From assembly GCA_031973395.1 (NCBI GenBank), contig DALYDD010000013.1, positions 1 through 36,382 on the forward strand: DNA of 36,382 nt, read 5' to 3'. Below the pieces are notes generated by a model. That model worked only from the letters and a program-made list of their open reading frames with translations, had not been told where the DNA came from and did not search any database. Positions 21,556 to 29,019 of this stretch are shown in pieces. This DNA is from DALYDD01 sp031973395 (GTDB taxonomy: Bacteria > Patescibacteriota > Minisyncoccia > Phycocordibacterales > CAIZLB01). Made by a program: the position numbers and the translations under genes. Within the stretch, counting starts at the first letter, position 1, and each line of letters opens with the position of its first letter.

Positions 21556-22629
21556 TTATCTTCCCAATGCTAACTTGATTAAATGTGCCACCAATTCCTC
21601 CTCTGAACTACCTACTGCTTCGATAGATTTCAGAAAAGGTGCATGATCGTGGAAATGTGGATGCGTATTCACATCGAGGACATAGACACCACGGCGAGGA
21701 TGAACAATAGCGTCGAGTGTGCCGATATGCCGCATATTGAAGTGTTCTTTTGCTTTGCGGACAGCATCGTAGATTTCTGCTTTTTCTTTTTCTGTCAAAG
21801 AGGCAGGCGTTTGATGTTCGTAATTTCCAGAGAGCTTATCCGCATAATCAAATATGCGCGTCTTGATCTTATCTCCGGGACGAATCTCAGTTTGTGGATT
21901 AACTTCTACTGGCATCATTGGATAATGTTCTTGGCCACGGAAATCATCGATGAAGCCGGAGATGATTTCTTTTCCAGAGATATATTCCTCCACGATAATA
22001 TCTGGAGAAAATAAACGCGCATGATCAATAGCCTTTATCAATTCATCAAAATTGGTTGCGATAGAGACACCTATCGAAGCATTCTCATTTCGAGGCTTCA
22101 CCACAACCGGCATAGGGAAACTTTTAAATAAATCTTTTGCAATTGGCTCAATAGAATCTCCGGCTTCGAAATGCAGATCTTTTGCATATGGAGTTTTGAT
22201 ACCAGCTTTTTTCAAAGTCTCACGAGTTATTTTTTTATCGCGCGCCATGATAGTGCCAAAACTTTTTGTCCCAGTAAAAGGCTTATGGAAAGTGTCCAAG
22301 ATATGCTGAATGCGACCATCACCACCGTACGCACCGTGAAGCGCATTGAAAATGACATCAGTTTGCCTTAGAGCCTGCTCCGGCAAAACTTCAAAACCTC
22401 CGAGGTGCCAAGCACCTTTTTTATCTATAAAAATATAATCAAAATCTTTCTTTTTCAATTTTAAAACTGNNNNNNNNNNATCTATAAAAATATCAACCGG
22501 CTGATACTCCTGATTCCAAGGTTCGCGACGGAGCATATCAATGACACGCGCGCCCATAGCCATAGACAGATCATATTCAGAATCTGCCCCAGAACCACCG
22601 CGTAGGACACCAACTTTTGTGAGAGCCAT
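21556..22629 (-). CDS. ddl: D-alanine--D-alanine ligase-like ATP-grasp enzyme, 357 aa (contains 10-N gap)
   Basis: Probably joins two amino acids with ATP, as in peptidoglycan precursor synthesis. Seen: KVGVLRGGSGADSEYDLS (family GG.S.E...S), NALHGAYGGDGRIQ (family LHG..GEDG.iQ), TRETLKKAGIKTP, the ATP-grasp strand PVVVKPRNENASIGVS and EEYISGKEIISGF. Unusual: where E. coli DdlB has Arg255 (GRIDV) this has Thr (GTLDA). The SPGMTSHS motif (Gly276, Ser281) reads HPHFHDHA. Mg-binding Asp and Asn (VLDVNTH) remain. So the ATP part is intact but residues contacting D-Ala are changed; substrate may differ. A gap (22470-22479) hides about three residues near 50. The start has an extended -10 (TGC-TATAGT) 10 nt upstream. 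Confidence 0.82.
   Translation of the reverse strand: MALTKVGVLRGGSGADSEYDLSMAMGARVIDMLRREPWNQEYQPVDIFIDXXXXVLKLKKKDFDYIFIDKKGAWHLGGFEVLPEQALRQTDVIFNALHGAYGGDGRIQHILDTFHKPFTGTKSFGTIMARDKKITRETLKKAGIKTPYAKDLHFEAGDSIEPIAKDLFKSFPMPVVVKPRNENASIGVSIATNFDELIKAIDHARLFSPDIIVEEYISGKEIISGFIDDFRGQEHYPMMPVEVNPQTEIRPGDKIKTRIFDYADKLSGNYEHQTPASLTEKEKAEIYDAVRKAKEHFNMRHIGTLDAIVHPRRGVYVLDVNTHPHFHDHAPFLKSIEAVGSSEEELVAHLIKLALGR
22470..22479. other. 10-N assembly gap inside the ddl-like gene
   Basis: The frame stays open across it. ATCTATAAAAATAT occurs on both sides (near 22423 and at 22480), which may have confused assembly. Confidence 0.9.
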
Positions 22630-22639
22630 GTATGAAGTA

Positions 22640-22648
22640 ACTATAGCA
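22640..22648 (-). promoter_or_regulatory. Extended -10 (TGC-TATAGT) for the ddl-like gene
   Basis: Ends 10 nt before the ATG at 22629, giving a leader of only a few nucleotides. Confidence 0.4.
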
Positions 22649-22708
22649 TGTATGCGGTTTGATGGCTTTGTGTGGCCGTGGATAAGGTACCTCTTCCCTT
22701 TTCTATAC

Positions 22709-22737
22709 TTGACATTGACGACTATCTGTGCTATTAT
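22709..22737 (+). promoter_or_regulatory. Promoter of the 22805-23599 gene
   Basis: Perfect TTGACA, 17-nt spacer, extended -10 TGC-TATTAT (22732-22737). The leader is about 60 nt. It shares TATCTGTGCTAT with the promoter at 18993. Confidence 0.7.
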
Positions 22738-22804
22738 TATAGCGGTACTCGTATGGGTGCCTTTTCACATAAAAATACCGCCAAACAGCCAACTCTGCAT
22801 CACC

Positions 22805-23599
22805 ATGAAAATCGCAAACATCATCAGCCTGTTCCTCGTCATCATCAGCCTCATCGCTACCAAAACCGCCTTCGCAGGCGTCGTCTATCCAGTCACGTCC
22901 ACCGCGTTTAAGGCCTCGCTCGACGAGGTCGCTGCGGCAGACATTTGGGTCGGAAGCGAAGACTGCCTCCTCTTCGATGAGGAGGTCGTTGCCATCACCC
23001 AACCCGGCCATGTGGATGGTGCTCGCGCCTTCTGGATCAATCTGGTGCCCATCGAGGGTACCGGTCAATCCGATGTTGTTCTTCAACCCCTCGCAGGAGG
23101 AAATGAAATCAGCGGAAGTAACTTCCGTTCGCTGGGCTTCGGAGCCGATAACTCGATGCTCCGAAGCACGGAGTTCAACCTCGGTGGGATCATCGTTTAC
23201 GCAGTGACCATGACCAGGAATGGAAGTCCGACCACAGTGAAATTCACATGGGGCACAAGCTCCAGCGTGGATGGTCCCGGCAATGACACTGACCGCACCC
23301 AGTTTGGTGCGGATACTGACGGCGGATTCACCCGCGGTTACACCAATCCGACGATCACCTTCAAGAATGGCAAACCCGTTCTCACAGTGATCCAGGATAC
23401 TGAGGCTGTATTCCAAGTCCAGTGGTCGCAAGACCTCCGGAACTGGCAGACGGCCACAGTCAGCATTGGCTGGACAGGAGGAATCGACCAGACGGTACTG
23501 GACGTAACCTTCAGGGAAATGGAGATCACACCGATCTCTACAACCGCCGCCGACCTCGTCGGCAAGTCAAAGGCGTTCTTTCGCCTAGTGAGTCAATAG
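22805..23599 (+). CDS. Secreted protein of unknown function, 264 aa
   Basis: No named family recognised. The start MKIANIISLFLVIISLIATK then TAFAG is a signal peptide with cleavage after AFA. The mature part is acidic and Thr/Gly-rich, probably all-beta (FWINLVPIEGTGQSDVVLQP, IIVYAVTMTRNGSPTTVKFT). Near the C-terminus VFQVQWSQDLRNWQTATVSI and KAFFRLVSQ match the pattern in the 13929-15157 protein (Q.S.D...W...F.R). It is also like the LQxSxDLxxWxxL/xFFRL tails common in secreted Verrucomicrobia proteins (recalled, not searched). The start at 22805 rather than 22541 is set by the signal peptide and the promoter at 22709. GC is higher than in neighbouring genes. A terminator follows, so this is a single-gene unit. 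Confidence 0.75.
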   Translation: MKIANIISLFLVIISLIATKTAFAGVVYPVTSTAFKASLDEVAAADIWVGSEDCLLFDEEVVAITQPGHVDGARAFWINLVPIEGTGQSDVVLQPLAGGNEISGSNFRSLGFGADNSMLRSTEFNLGGIIVYAVTMTRNGSPTTVKFTWGTSSSVDGPGNDTDRTQFGADTDGGFTRGYTNPTITFKNGKPVLTVIQDTEAVFQVQWSQDLRNWQTATVSIGWTGGIDQTVLDVTFREMEITPISTTAADLVGKSKAFFRLVSQ

Positions 23600-23655
23600 C
23601 CCTGACCCACTATCACCTTGTACAAACTTCGCACTCTAAGGGCTAAAGAGTGCAG

Positions 23656-23685
23656 AGCCGGCATCCCTTGTGGTGCCGGCTTTTT
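23656..23685 (+). terminator. Intrinsic terminator after the 22805-23599 gene
   Basis: AGCCGGCA / TGCCGGCT stem, 10-nt loop, then TTTTT. A second hairpin (GCACTCT / AGAGTGC) lies just before it. It abuts the convergent uvrC stop and may serve both. Confidence 0.85.
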
Positions 23686-23687
23686 GC

Positions 23688-25124
23688 TTACCCAATTTTG
23701 CCGTCTTTCCGTTGGTCTTTTGAGATGAAGTTTTCTCCCCTTTTCTTTTTATGAAAGGTAATAGCAAAACGATGCGTCTCCGCATTTAGTTTAATAATTT
23801 CTTCTTTCTCAATAAAATTTGATACGGAATTAAGGAAAATTTCATCTTGCTCCGCATATAATATCTCGCGGGCCTTATGTGTATCGTCTTTTACGACCGA
23901 TACGATGTAGGGCACCATCGCCGCATACCCCTCAAATTCAAATTCTTTAAAGATTGTATTAACGACTGCAGTAGCAGCATTGAGCTGTGCCTGACCACCA
24001 TCGATTACGATCACGTCGGGCATTTTCCATTCTCGATGGGAAAACCTACGTCGCAGAATCTCGGTCAAGGCACCAGTATCATTACTCGCATTGAAATCGT
24101 TAATAATAAATTTGCGGTATTGGCTTTTATCAAATTCATTATCAGTCATCACACACATCACACCAACCATATCCTTGCCCGACATATGAGCAATATCATA
24201 TGACTCTATTCGAGTTTGTCGCTCTGCTTGCTCACCCGACCAGTCGCTTACAAGGCTGAGGGCGCCATTATTCTTGCGTGCCTCTTTGGCAAGGTCTTTG
24301 GCATTTTGTCTTTCTCCATCATAGCGAATCATGGAAACATCTTGGATATGTTCGAGTGAAAAGAGTGTATGTTTGAGCTCATTGGCTTTTTCGAATTCCT
24401 GCTTTTTTGCATATCCCATCATCCGCTTTTTCAATTCAGTAATAATTTTTCCTTTTTTTCCAGAGAAAAAGAGTCGGATATTATTGATCGTTTTTAGATA
24501 ATCAGCTCGCGAAATTTTACCCACACAGACTCCAGGACAAAGACCAATTGTTGCATTGAAACAAGGCTTGGGTTGACGCCCTGGCTTCATCAAGATTTGC
24601 TCTTTTGCAGGGATACAAGTATCGCGATATGGAAAAATTTTACGCACGATTTTGAGTGCTTCTCGGAGTTCAAGTCCGTGCGGGTATGGACCAAAAATAT
24701 ATTTGTATGTTGCCCCGCTTTCATCCCGTGCATCAGCTATGCCGTCCGCACCCTTTTCGATATTCCTTCCACGGATTATAAGTACTCTGGGAAACTCTTC
24801 TTCAGTAATGACAACATAATTGAAACTCTTGTCATCTTTCATGGCGCTATTTGCAAGCGGCATGTATTTTTTAATGAGTTCGGTTTCGCGGATCAAGGCT
24901 TCGAGTACAGAGTCAGCAGTCTCAAATTCAATAGTATCGGCGACTTTGATCATGCGTTCAATTTTTTGCCCCCGAGTCTCGATGAGGTCCGGATTGAAAT
25001 AGCTGCGCAAACGCTCACGAAGGCTGGTAGCTTTTCCAATATACAAAAACTCTCCGTCTTTTTTGAAGGTGTACACACCGGGGCAATCTGGGACATTGAG
25101 TTTTTTGAATTCTTGGAGGTTCAT
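23688..25124 (-). CDS. uvrC: Excinuclease UvrC, short form without helix-hairpin-helix domain, 478 aa
   Basis: Makes the two cuts around DNA damage in nucleotide excision repair. The GIY-YIG nuclease domain is at the N-terminus (CPGVYTFKKDGEFLYIGKAT, about residues 14-33). A Cys-rich region follows (CFNATIGLCPGVCVGKIS) and then the UVR motif that contacts UvrB (YAKKQEFEKANELKHTLFSL). The RNase H-like nuclease domain has RIESYDIAHMSGKDMVG, VIVIDGGQAQLNAA and THRFAITFHKKKRG, retaining the Asp and His active-site positions. The protein ends about 20 residues later, so the (HhH)2 DNA-binding domain present in E. coli UvrC (610 aa) is absent. The adjacent sequence holds a terminator, not a displaced reading frame. 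A TATAGA lies 8 nt before the ATG. Confidence 0.95.
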   Translation of the reverse strand: MNLQEFKKLNVPDCPGVYTFKKDGEFLYIGKATSLRERLRSYFNPDLIETRGQKIERMIKVADTIEFETADSVLEALIRETELIKKYMPLANSAMKDDKSFNYVVITEEEFPRVLIIRGRNIEKGADGIADARDESGATYKYIFGPYPHGLELREALKIVRKIFPYRDTCIPAKEQILMKPGRQPKPCFNATIGLCPGVCVGKISRADYLKTINNIRLFFSGKKGKIITELKKRMMGYAKKQEFEKANELKHTLFSLEHIQDVSMIRYDGERQNAKDLAKEARKNNGALSLVSDWSGEQAERQTRIESYDIAHMSGKDMVGVMCVMTDNEFDKSQYRKFIINDFNASNDTGALTEILRRRFSHREWKMPDVIVIDGGQAQLNAATAVVNTIFKEFEFEGYAAMVPYIVSVVKDDTHKAREILYAEQDEIFLNSVSNFIEKEEIIKLNAETHRFAITFHKKKRGENFISKDQRKDGKIG

Positions 25125-25167
25125 ATATACAATCTATATTAAAAACGGAATTTTTGCACATAGACAT

Positions 25168-25195
25168 TTGACAAGGTTTTTGACAGTGCTACTAT
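25168..25195 (+). promoter_or_regulatory. Promoter of the candidate small RNA at 25202
   Basis: Perfect TTGACA, 16-nt spacer, extended -10 TGC-TACTAT (25190-25195). A second TTGACA starts at 25180 but is too close to the -10. Confidence 0.6.
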
Positions 25196-25201
25196 TCTGA
25201 G

Positions 25202-25408
25202 CGACCCGCCTAAGCCAAGCTGTGTTGCGCAGCAAGGTACACCGGGTTATGGAAGAACATTTGTCGCAAAGGTGACTAAATATCCTCTGCAGCTGCATTC
25301 GCCCTCGCAACGGGCAAATCCTGCGAAACACACCATCAAAGCCGCCTGCCAGGCACTTGTTCTTCTCCTTTCCGGGCACCCCTTCGCGGGGGTGCCCACT
25401 TTATTTTT
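25202..25408 (+). ncRNA. Candidate small RNA of about 205 nt, or short peptide mRNA
   Basis: A complete transcription unit: strong promoter at 25168-25195 and a terminator with a 9-bp GC-rich stem at 25374-25408, with no ORF of normal quality between. The longest frame starting with ATG is 7 codons; a GTG start would give 17. It is GC-richer than the flanks and contains short self-complementary stretches (GCCCTCGCAACGGGC). I cannot match it to tmRNA, RNase P, 6S or SRP RNA. A minus-strand frame (25134-25379) has no promoter. Confidence 0.45.
25374..25408 (+). terminator. Intrinsic terminator of the 25202 transcript
   Basis: GGGCACCCC / GGGGTGCCC, 9 bp, loop TTCGCG, followed by ACTTTATTTTT. 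Confidence 0.85.
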
Positions 25409-25423
25409 AAAGTTTGCCATCGA

Positions 25424-25594
25424 TTGGATTATAAGATAGATAAGGTGGCCGAAGATGTTCAAGGTGTATACCCGTTTCTCAGAGAATGCATGGAAGATCA
25501 AATGAACTTCTACAAAGAAGATCATGGACGAGAAATTGCGGCATTAATTGAAGGCTTTTATCACAATGTACAAGCAATAATAGAAGCCAGGTAG
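25424..25594 (+). pseudogene. Possible small gene or gene remnant, up to 56 aa
   Basis: An open frame that reads like real protein: KVAEDVQGVYPFLRECMEDQ, then KEDHGREIAALIEGFYHNVQ, ending AIIEAR. It has no good start: TTG at 25424, GTG at 25445 or an internal ATG (25490). It lies directly after a terminator with no promoter, so it may be a decayed or truncated gene or a low-quality small gene with a non-ATG start. Predicted helical and acidic. No family recognised. Confidence 0.35.
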
Positions 25595-25611
25595 GGCCGA
25601 TATCGGCCCCT
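25594..25611. terminator. Palindromic hairpin between the 25424 frame and def
   Basis: GGGCCG-ATAT-CGGCCC, a perfect 16-bp palindrome between convergent genes. The T tract is weak, so a terminator role is only likely. Confidence 0.4.
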
Positions 25612-26222
25612 TATCGTTTCTTCTTCATCTTCTGCTCTTTTTCTTTTTTCTCAAGAACTTTTATGTATTCCTTATGACTAATAATATCCTTGCTATCCAC
25701 CCGATCGATGAACATTACACCGTTTAAATGATCGAATTCATGTTGGAAGATTCTGGCGACAAAGTTTTTAAGCTCCATTTTTTGTGATTTTCCGTTTCTG
25801 TCTTGATAAGAAATCTGTATAGCAATATGCCTCGACACTGGTCCGCGGATTCCTGGAATACTTAGACAGCCTTCCATGCGCTTTTCCATTTTCTTAGAAC
25901 CTGAAATAAGCTTGGGGTTAATCATAATTTCAGGACCAAAAAGTGGTGCGTTTGGGTATGCACGAACCGGTTTTGAGTGAACAATCAAAAACTGTTTTGA
26001 AATTCCGACTTGTGGAGCAGCAATACCTACACCCACTAGGGTGCGCAGTGTGAGCAAGAATGTATCTAAAGTCTTCTGGAAACTTTTTGATTGTAATTCT
26101 TTTTTACTGACGAGTTTCGCTCTCTGTCTCAATGTAGGGTGACCAATCTCGACAACCTCAAAAACATTTGGCTTTTTTGCTTTTTTAATTTTGACTTTTC
26201 TGTTTTGAGCTTTCTTTTTCAT
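25611..26222 (-). CDS. def: Peptide deformylase, 203 aa
   Basis: Removes the formyl group from the N-terminal Met of new proteins. All three metal/active-site motifs are present: GVGIAAPQVG (family GxGxAAxQ), EGCLSIPG with the metal Cys, and FQHEFDHLNG (HExDHLxG) with the two metal His and catalytic Glu. A Lys-rich N-terminal extension (MKKKAQNRKVKIKKAKKPN) precedes the usual start VFEVVEIGHPTLRQRA, and the C-terminus is also Lys-rich (EKKEKEQKMKKKR), making it longer than the about 170-residue norm. It lies 36 bp after uvrA on the same strand and is probably transcribed with it. Confidence 0.96.
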   Translation of the reverse strand: MKKKAQNRKVKIKKAKKPNVFEVVEIGHPTLRQRAKLVSKKELQSKSFQKTLDTFLLTLRTLVGVGIAAPQVGISKQFLIVHSKPVRAYPNAPLFGPEIMINPKLISGSKKMEKRMEGCLSIPGIRGPVSRHIAIQISYQDRNGKSQKMELKNFVARIFQHEFDHLNGVMFIDRVDSKDIISHKEYIKVLEKKEKEQKMKKKR

Positions 26223-26258
26223 GAATTAAGATCAGACAATTTTGTATCCGGCATTGCC

Positions 26259-28982
26259 TTATCGACTCTTCTTTAACACTTTTTCCAAATACTGACCTGT
26301 ATAGCTTTTAGGATTATTGGCCACCTGCTCTGGGGTACCTTTTGCAACAATATTTCCACCTTTCTCACCTCCTTCTGGACCGATATCTATAATAAAATCA
26401 GCAGACTTAATGATATCCATATTATGCTCGATGACGACAACGGTGTTTCCTTTTTTCACTAATTCCTGCAAGATTTCAATCAATTTGCGAACATCTTCGT
26501 AGTGAAGACCAATGGTCGGCTCATCGAGGAGGTAAATAGTTTTTTGGATATGTGGACGATAGAGCTCGGCAGACACCTTCACTCGCTGTGCCTCTCCGCC
26601 AGAAAGTGTGGTTGCTGACTGGCCAATTTGTAGATATCCGAGACCTACTTCATTTAATGTTTGCAGACGGTCCGCAATCGCGGGAACATCTTCAAAGAAA
26701 GCCAAACCTTCCTCAACTGTCATGCGCAAAACATCGTAGATGTTTTTCTTTTTATATTTAACCTCAAGGGTTTCTTTCATAAAACGCTTGCCCTGACACA
26801 CATCGCAAGTTACATACACGGTCGGCAAGAAATGCATCTCGACTTCGATCATGCCATTTCCCTGACAGTTTTCACATCGACCGCCTTTGACATTAAATGA
26901 GAAACGACTTGGCTTCCATCCACGCGCTTTGGCCTCGATTGTTTCTGCAAATAAATCACGAATGAATGTGAACGCACCAGTATACGTTGCCGGATTTGAA
27001 CGCGGTGTACGACCGATCGGAGACTGATCGATCAAAATGGTTCGGCCAAGATATTCGGTACCAGTAAAGCTTGAACAGTTGAATATCTTTGCTGTTCGGT
27101 GATCGCGATCTAATCGCGCCAACAGGTTTTTATGCAAGATTTCATATACAAAGCTTGATTTTCCAGAACCCGAAACACCGGTAACGCATGTGAGGCGACC
27201 GAGCGGCAAATCAATATTGAGGTTTTTAATATTATTTACTTTTCCTCCAGTGATTTTGAGCCAACCACGATCTGCTTCACGACGCATTTCTGGCAACTCA
27301 ATAACTTTTTCTTCTCGTAAATATGCGAGTGTGACCGAGCCACTTTCGTTTTTCTTTGCAGTTAATAAATCATCGAGATAACCTGAGACAACAACTTCTC
27401 CACCGTGAACACCGGCACCTGGACCGATATCAATCAGATAATCAGAGGCATAGATCGTATCCTCATCATGCTCCACAACAATGACGGTATTACCCATATC
27501 ACGCAATTGCGTGAGTGTTGCGATGAGGCGATCGTTGTCGCGCTGATGGAGACCGATTGTCGGTTCATCGAGTACATATAATGCTCCCACGAGGCCAGAA
27601 CCGAGCTGTGAAGCCAGTCGAATTCGTTGAGCCTCACCGCCAGAGAGTGTGTTGGCGCGACGATCCAGTGAGAGATAGTCGATACCCACATCATTCATGA
27701 AATGCAGACGTGAAGTGATTTCCTTGATAACCACGCGAGAAATTTCTTCTTCTGTTTTATTGAGTGGCAATGAATAGAAAAATTCCAAGGCTTGAGCGAT
27801 GGTCATGGCAGTTGTCTGGACCACGTTTTTCATTGCATCTTTGTCGTCTTTAATGAAGACATTCAGAGCCTCTGGTCGAAGACGTGCACCTTTACATACA
27901 GGACAAGGATCATTGATAAAGAATTCCTTTGTACCCAAACCATTACATTCTGGACATGCACCATAAGGAGAGTTAAAAGAAAACAGTCGAGGTTCGACTT
28001 CTGGAAAAGAGAATCCATCATGTGGACACATAAATTTTGAAGACACGAGATGGTCACCATCTTTTGTTACAATCTTGAGCAAACCATCAGCCTCGAGCAA
28101 GGCACGTTCAATTGATTCATTTAGCCGCTCTCTGAAAGCTTCCGAACCATGCACTAATTCTGAAATATAAAATTGGTCGACGAGAACATCGATGGAATGT
28201 TTTTTATTTTTATCCAAAGGAATCTGCTCGCGCAAATTATGTGATTTTCCATCGACACGTACCTCTGTATATCCTTTTCCAAGAAAATCATAGAGCATCT
28301 GGTAATACTCCCCTTTTCGACCAATCACGACTGGGGCATAAATTGAAAACATATCACCGCTGATTTCTACACCCATTACTTTCTTTGTTGTACTTGCAGC
28401 GGCCTTTTTGCTTGTTTTTTCGGAAGCATTACCTGCGCCGTCATGGGCACCAGTCTTTTTTTGAACGGTTTCAATAATCGTCTCAAAAATTTCTTCTTTT
28501 GAGAGACGCTTAATTTCTCGGCCACATTCGAGGCAGTGCGGCTTGCCGATTCGTGCGAACAAGATACGCAAATAATCGTAGATCTCTGTAATGGTCGCGA
28601 CTGTTGAACGCGGGTTATTTGATCGAGATTTTTGATCAATAGAAATAGCGGGCGAAAGGCCGATGATCTCATCGACATCTGGCTTCTGCATTTGTCGTAA
28701 AAACTGTCGAGCATAAGAAGAAAGAGACTCGATATATCGTCTCTGTCCTTCTGCAAAAATAGTGTCGAAAGCGAGAGATGATTTCCCTGAACCAGAGAGC
28801 CCGGTAATAACAACCATCTTATTTCGAGGCATTTCGACGCTGATATTCTTGAGATTATGCGTGCGAGCACCGCGAACGATAATAGTATCGCTTTCTGCAT
28901 GGAAGCCAGTTCTCTGGGCTCTCAGCGGCTTTGCTGGGTTATCCTCAGACCTACTAGAATTATGTGGGGTTTTCTTAACCAT
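26259..28982 (-). CDS. uvrA: Excinuclease UvrA, 907 aa
   Basis: The damage-sensing ATPase of nucleotide excision repair. Two ABC modules are complete: Walker A ITGLSGSGKSSLAFD and TGVSGSGKSSFVYE, signatures LSGGEAQRIRLASQ and LSGGEAQRVKVSAE, Walker B YVLDEPTIGLHQ and IYLLDEPTIGLHY. The C-terminal zinc finger is CENCQGNG...CDVCQGKR. In the first zinc module, where E. coli has ACPICG, this protein reads MCPHDG, so one Cys ligand is replaced by His/Asp; the partner pair GACPECNGLG is kept. A Lys/Ala/Thr-rich insert (about 186-205) lies before the UvrB-binding region. A TATACT lies 6 nt before the ATG with TTGCAT 18 nt further up, implying a leaderless mRNA. def follows downstream. Confidence 0.97.
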   Translation of the reverse strand: MVKKTPHNSSRSEDNPAKPLRAQRTGFHAESDTIIVRGARTHNLKNISVEMPRNKMVVITGLSGSGKSSLAFDTIFAEGQRRYIESLSSYARQFLRQMQKPDVDEIIGLSPAISIDQKSRSNNPRSTVATITEIYDYLRILFARIGKPHCLECGREIKRLSKEEIFETIIETVQKKTGAHDGAGNASEKTSKKAAASTTKKVMGVEISGDMFSIYAPVVIGRKGEYYQMLYDFLGKGYTEVRVDGKSHNLREQIPLDKNKKHSIDVLVDQFYISELVHGSEAFRERLNESIERALLEADGLLKIVTKDGDHLVSSKFMCPHDGFSFPEVEPRLFSFNSPYGACPECNGLGTKEFFINDPCPVCKGARLRPEALNVFIKDDKDAMKNVVQTTAMTIAQALEFFYSLPLNKTEEEISRVVIKEITSRLHFMNDVGIDYLSLDRRANTLSGGEAQRIRLASQLGSGLVGALYVLDEPTIGLHQRDNDRLIATLTQLRDMGNTVIVVEHDEDTIYASDYLIDIGPGAGVHGGEVVVSGYLDDLLTAKKNESGSVTLAYLREEKVIELPEMRREADRGWLKITGGKVNNIKNLNIDLPLGRLTCVTGVSGSGKSSFVYEILHKNLLARLDRDHRTAKIFNCSSFTGTEYLGRTILIDQSPIGRTPRSNPATYTGAFTFIRDLFAETIEAKARGWKPSRFSFNVKGGRCENCQGNGMIEVEMHFLPTVYVTCDVCQGKRFMKETLEVKYKKKNIYDVLRMTVEEGLAFFEDVPAIADRLQTLNEVGLGYLQIGQSATTLSGGEAQRVKVSAELYRPHIQKTIYLLDEPTIGLHYEDVRKLIEILQELVKKGNTVVVIEHNMDIIKSADFIIDIGPEGGEKGGNIVAKGTPEQVANNPKSYTGQYLEKVLKKSR

Positions 28983-28988
28983 CCCTGT

Positions 28989-29018
28989 AGTATAAGGGTG
29001 GTTCTGGTTTTAATGCAA
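28989..29018 (-). promoter_or_regulatory. Promoter of uvrA
   Basis: TTGCAT (29013-29018), 18-nt spacer, TATACT (28989-28994), 6 nt before the ATG. It fits tightly between the preceding gene's stop and uvrA. Confidence 0.55.
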
Positions 29019-29019
29019 C

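Noticed and set aside
22703..23431. 242-aa minus-strand ORF opposite the 22805-23599 secreted protein
   Set aside because: The + strand frame has a signal peptide, promoter and terminator; the antisense frame has none and is a GC-rich shadow.
25202..25408. tmRNA, RNase P, 6S or SRP RNA identity for the orphan transcript
   Set aside because: None of the conserved sequences of these RNAs that I know is visible in the region.
25134..25525. Minus-strand ORFs of 81 and 92 aa between def and uvrC
   Set aside because: They overlap each other and a + strand promoter/terminator unit, have no promoter of their own, and read as low-quality Cys/Arg-rich shadows.
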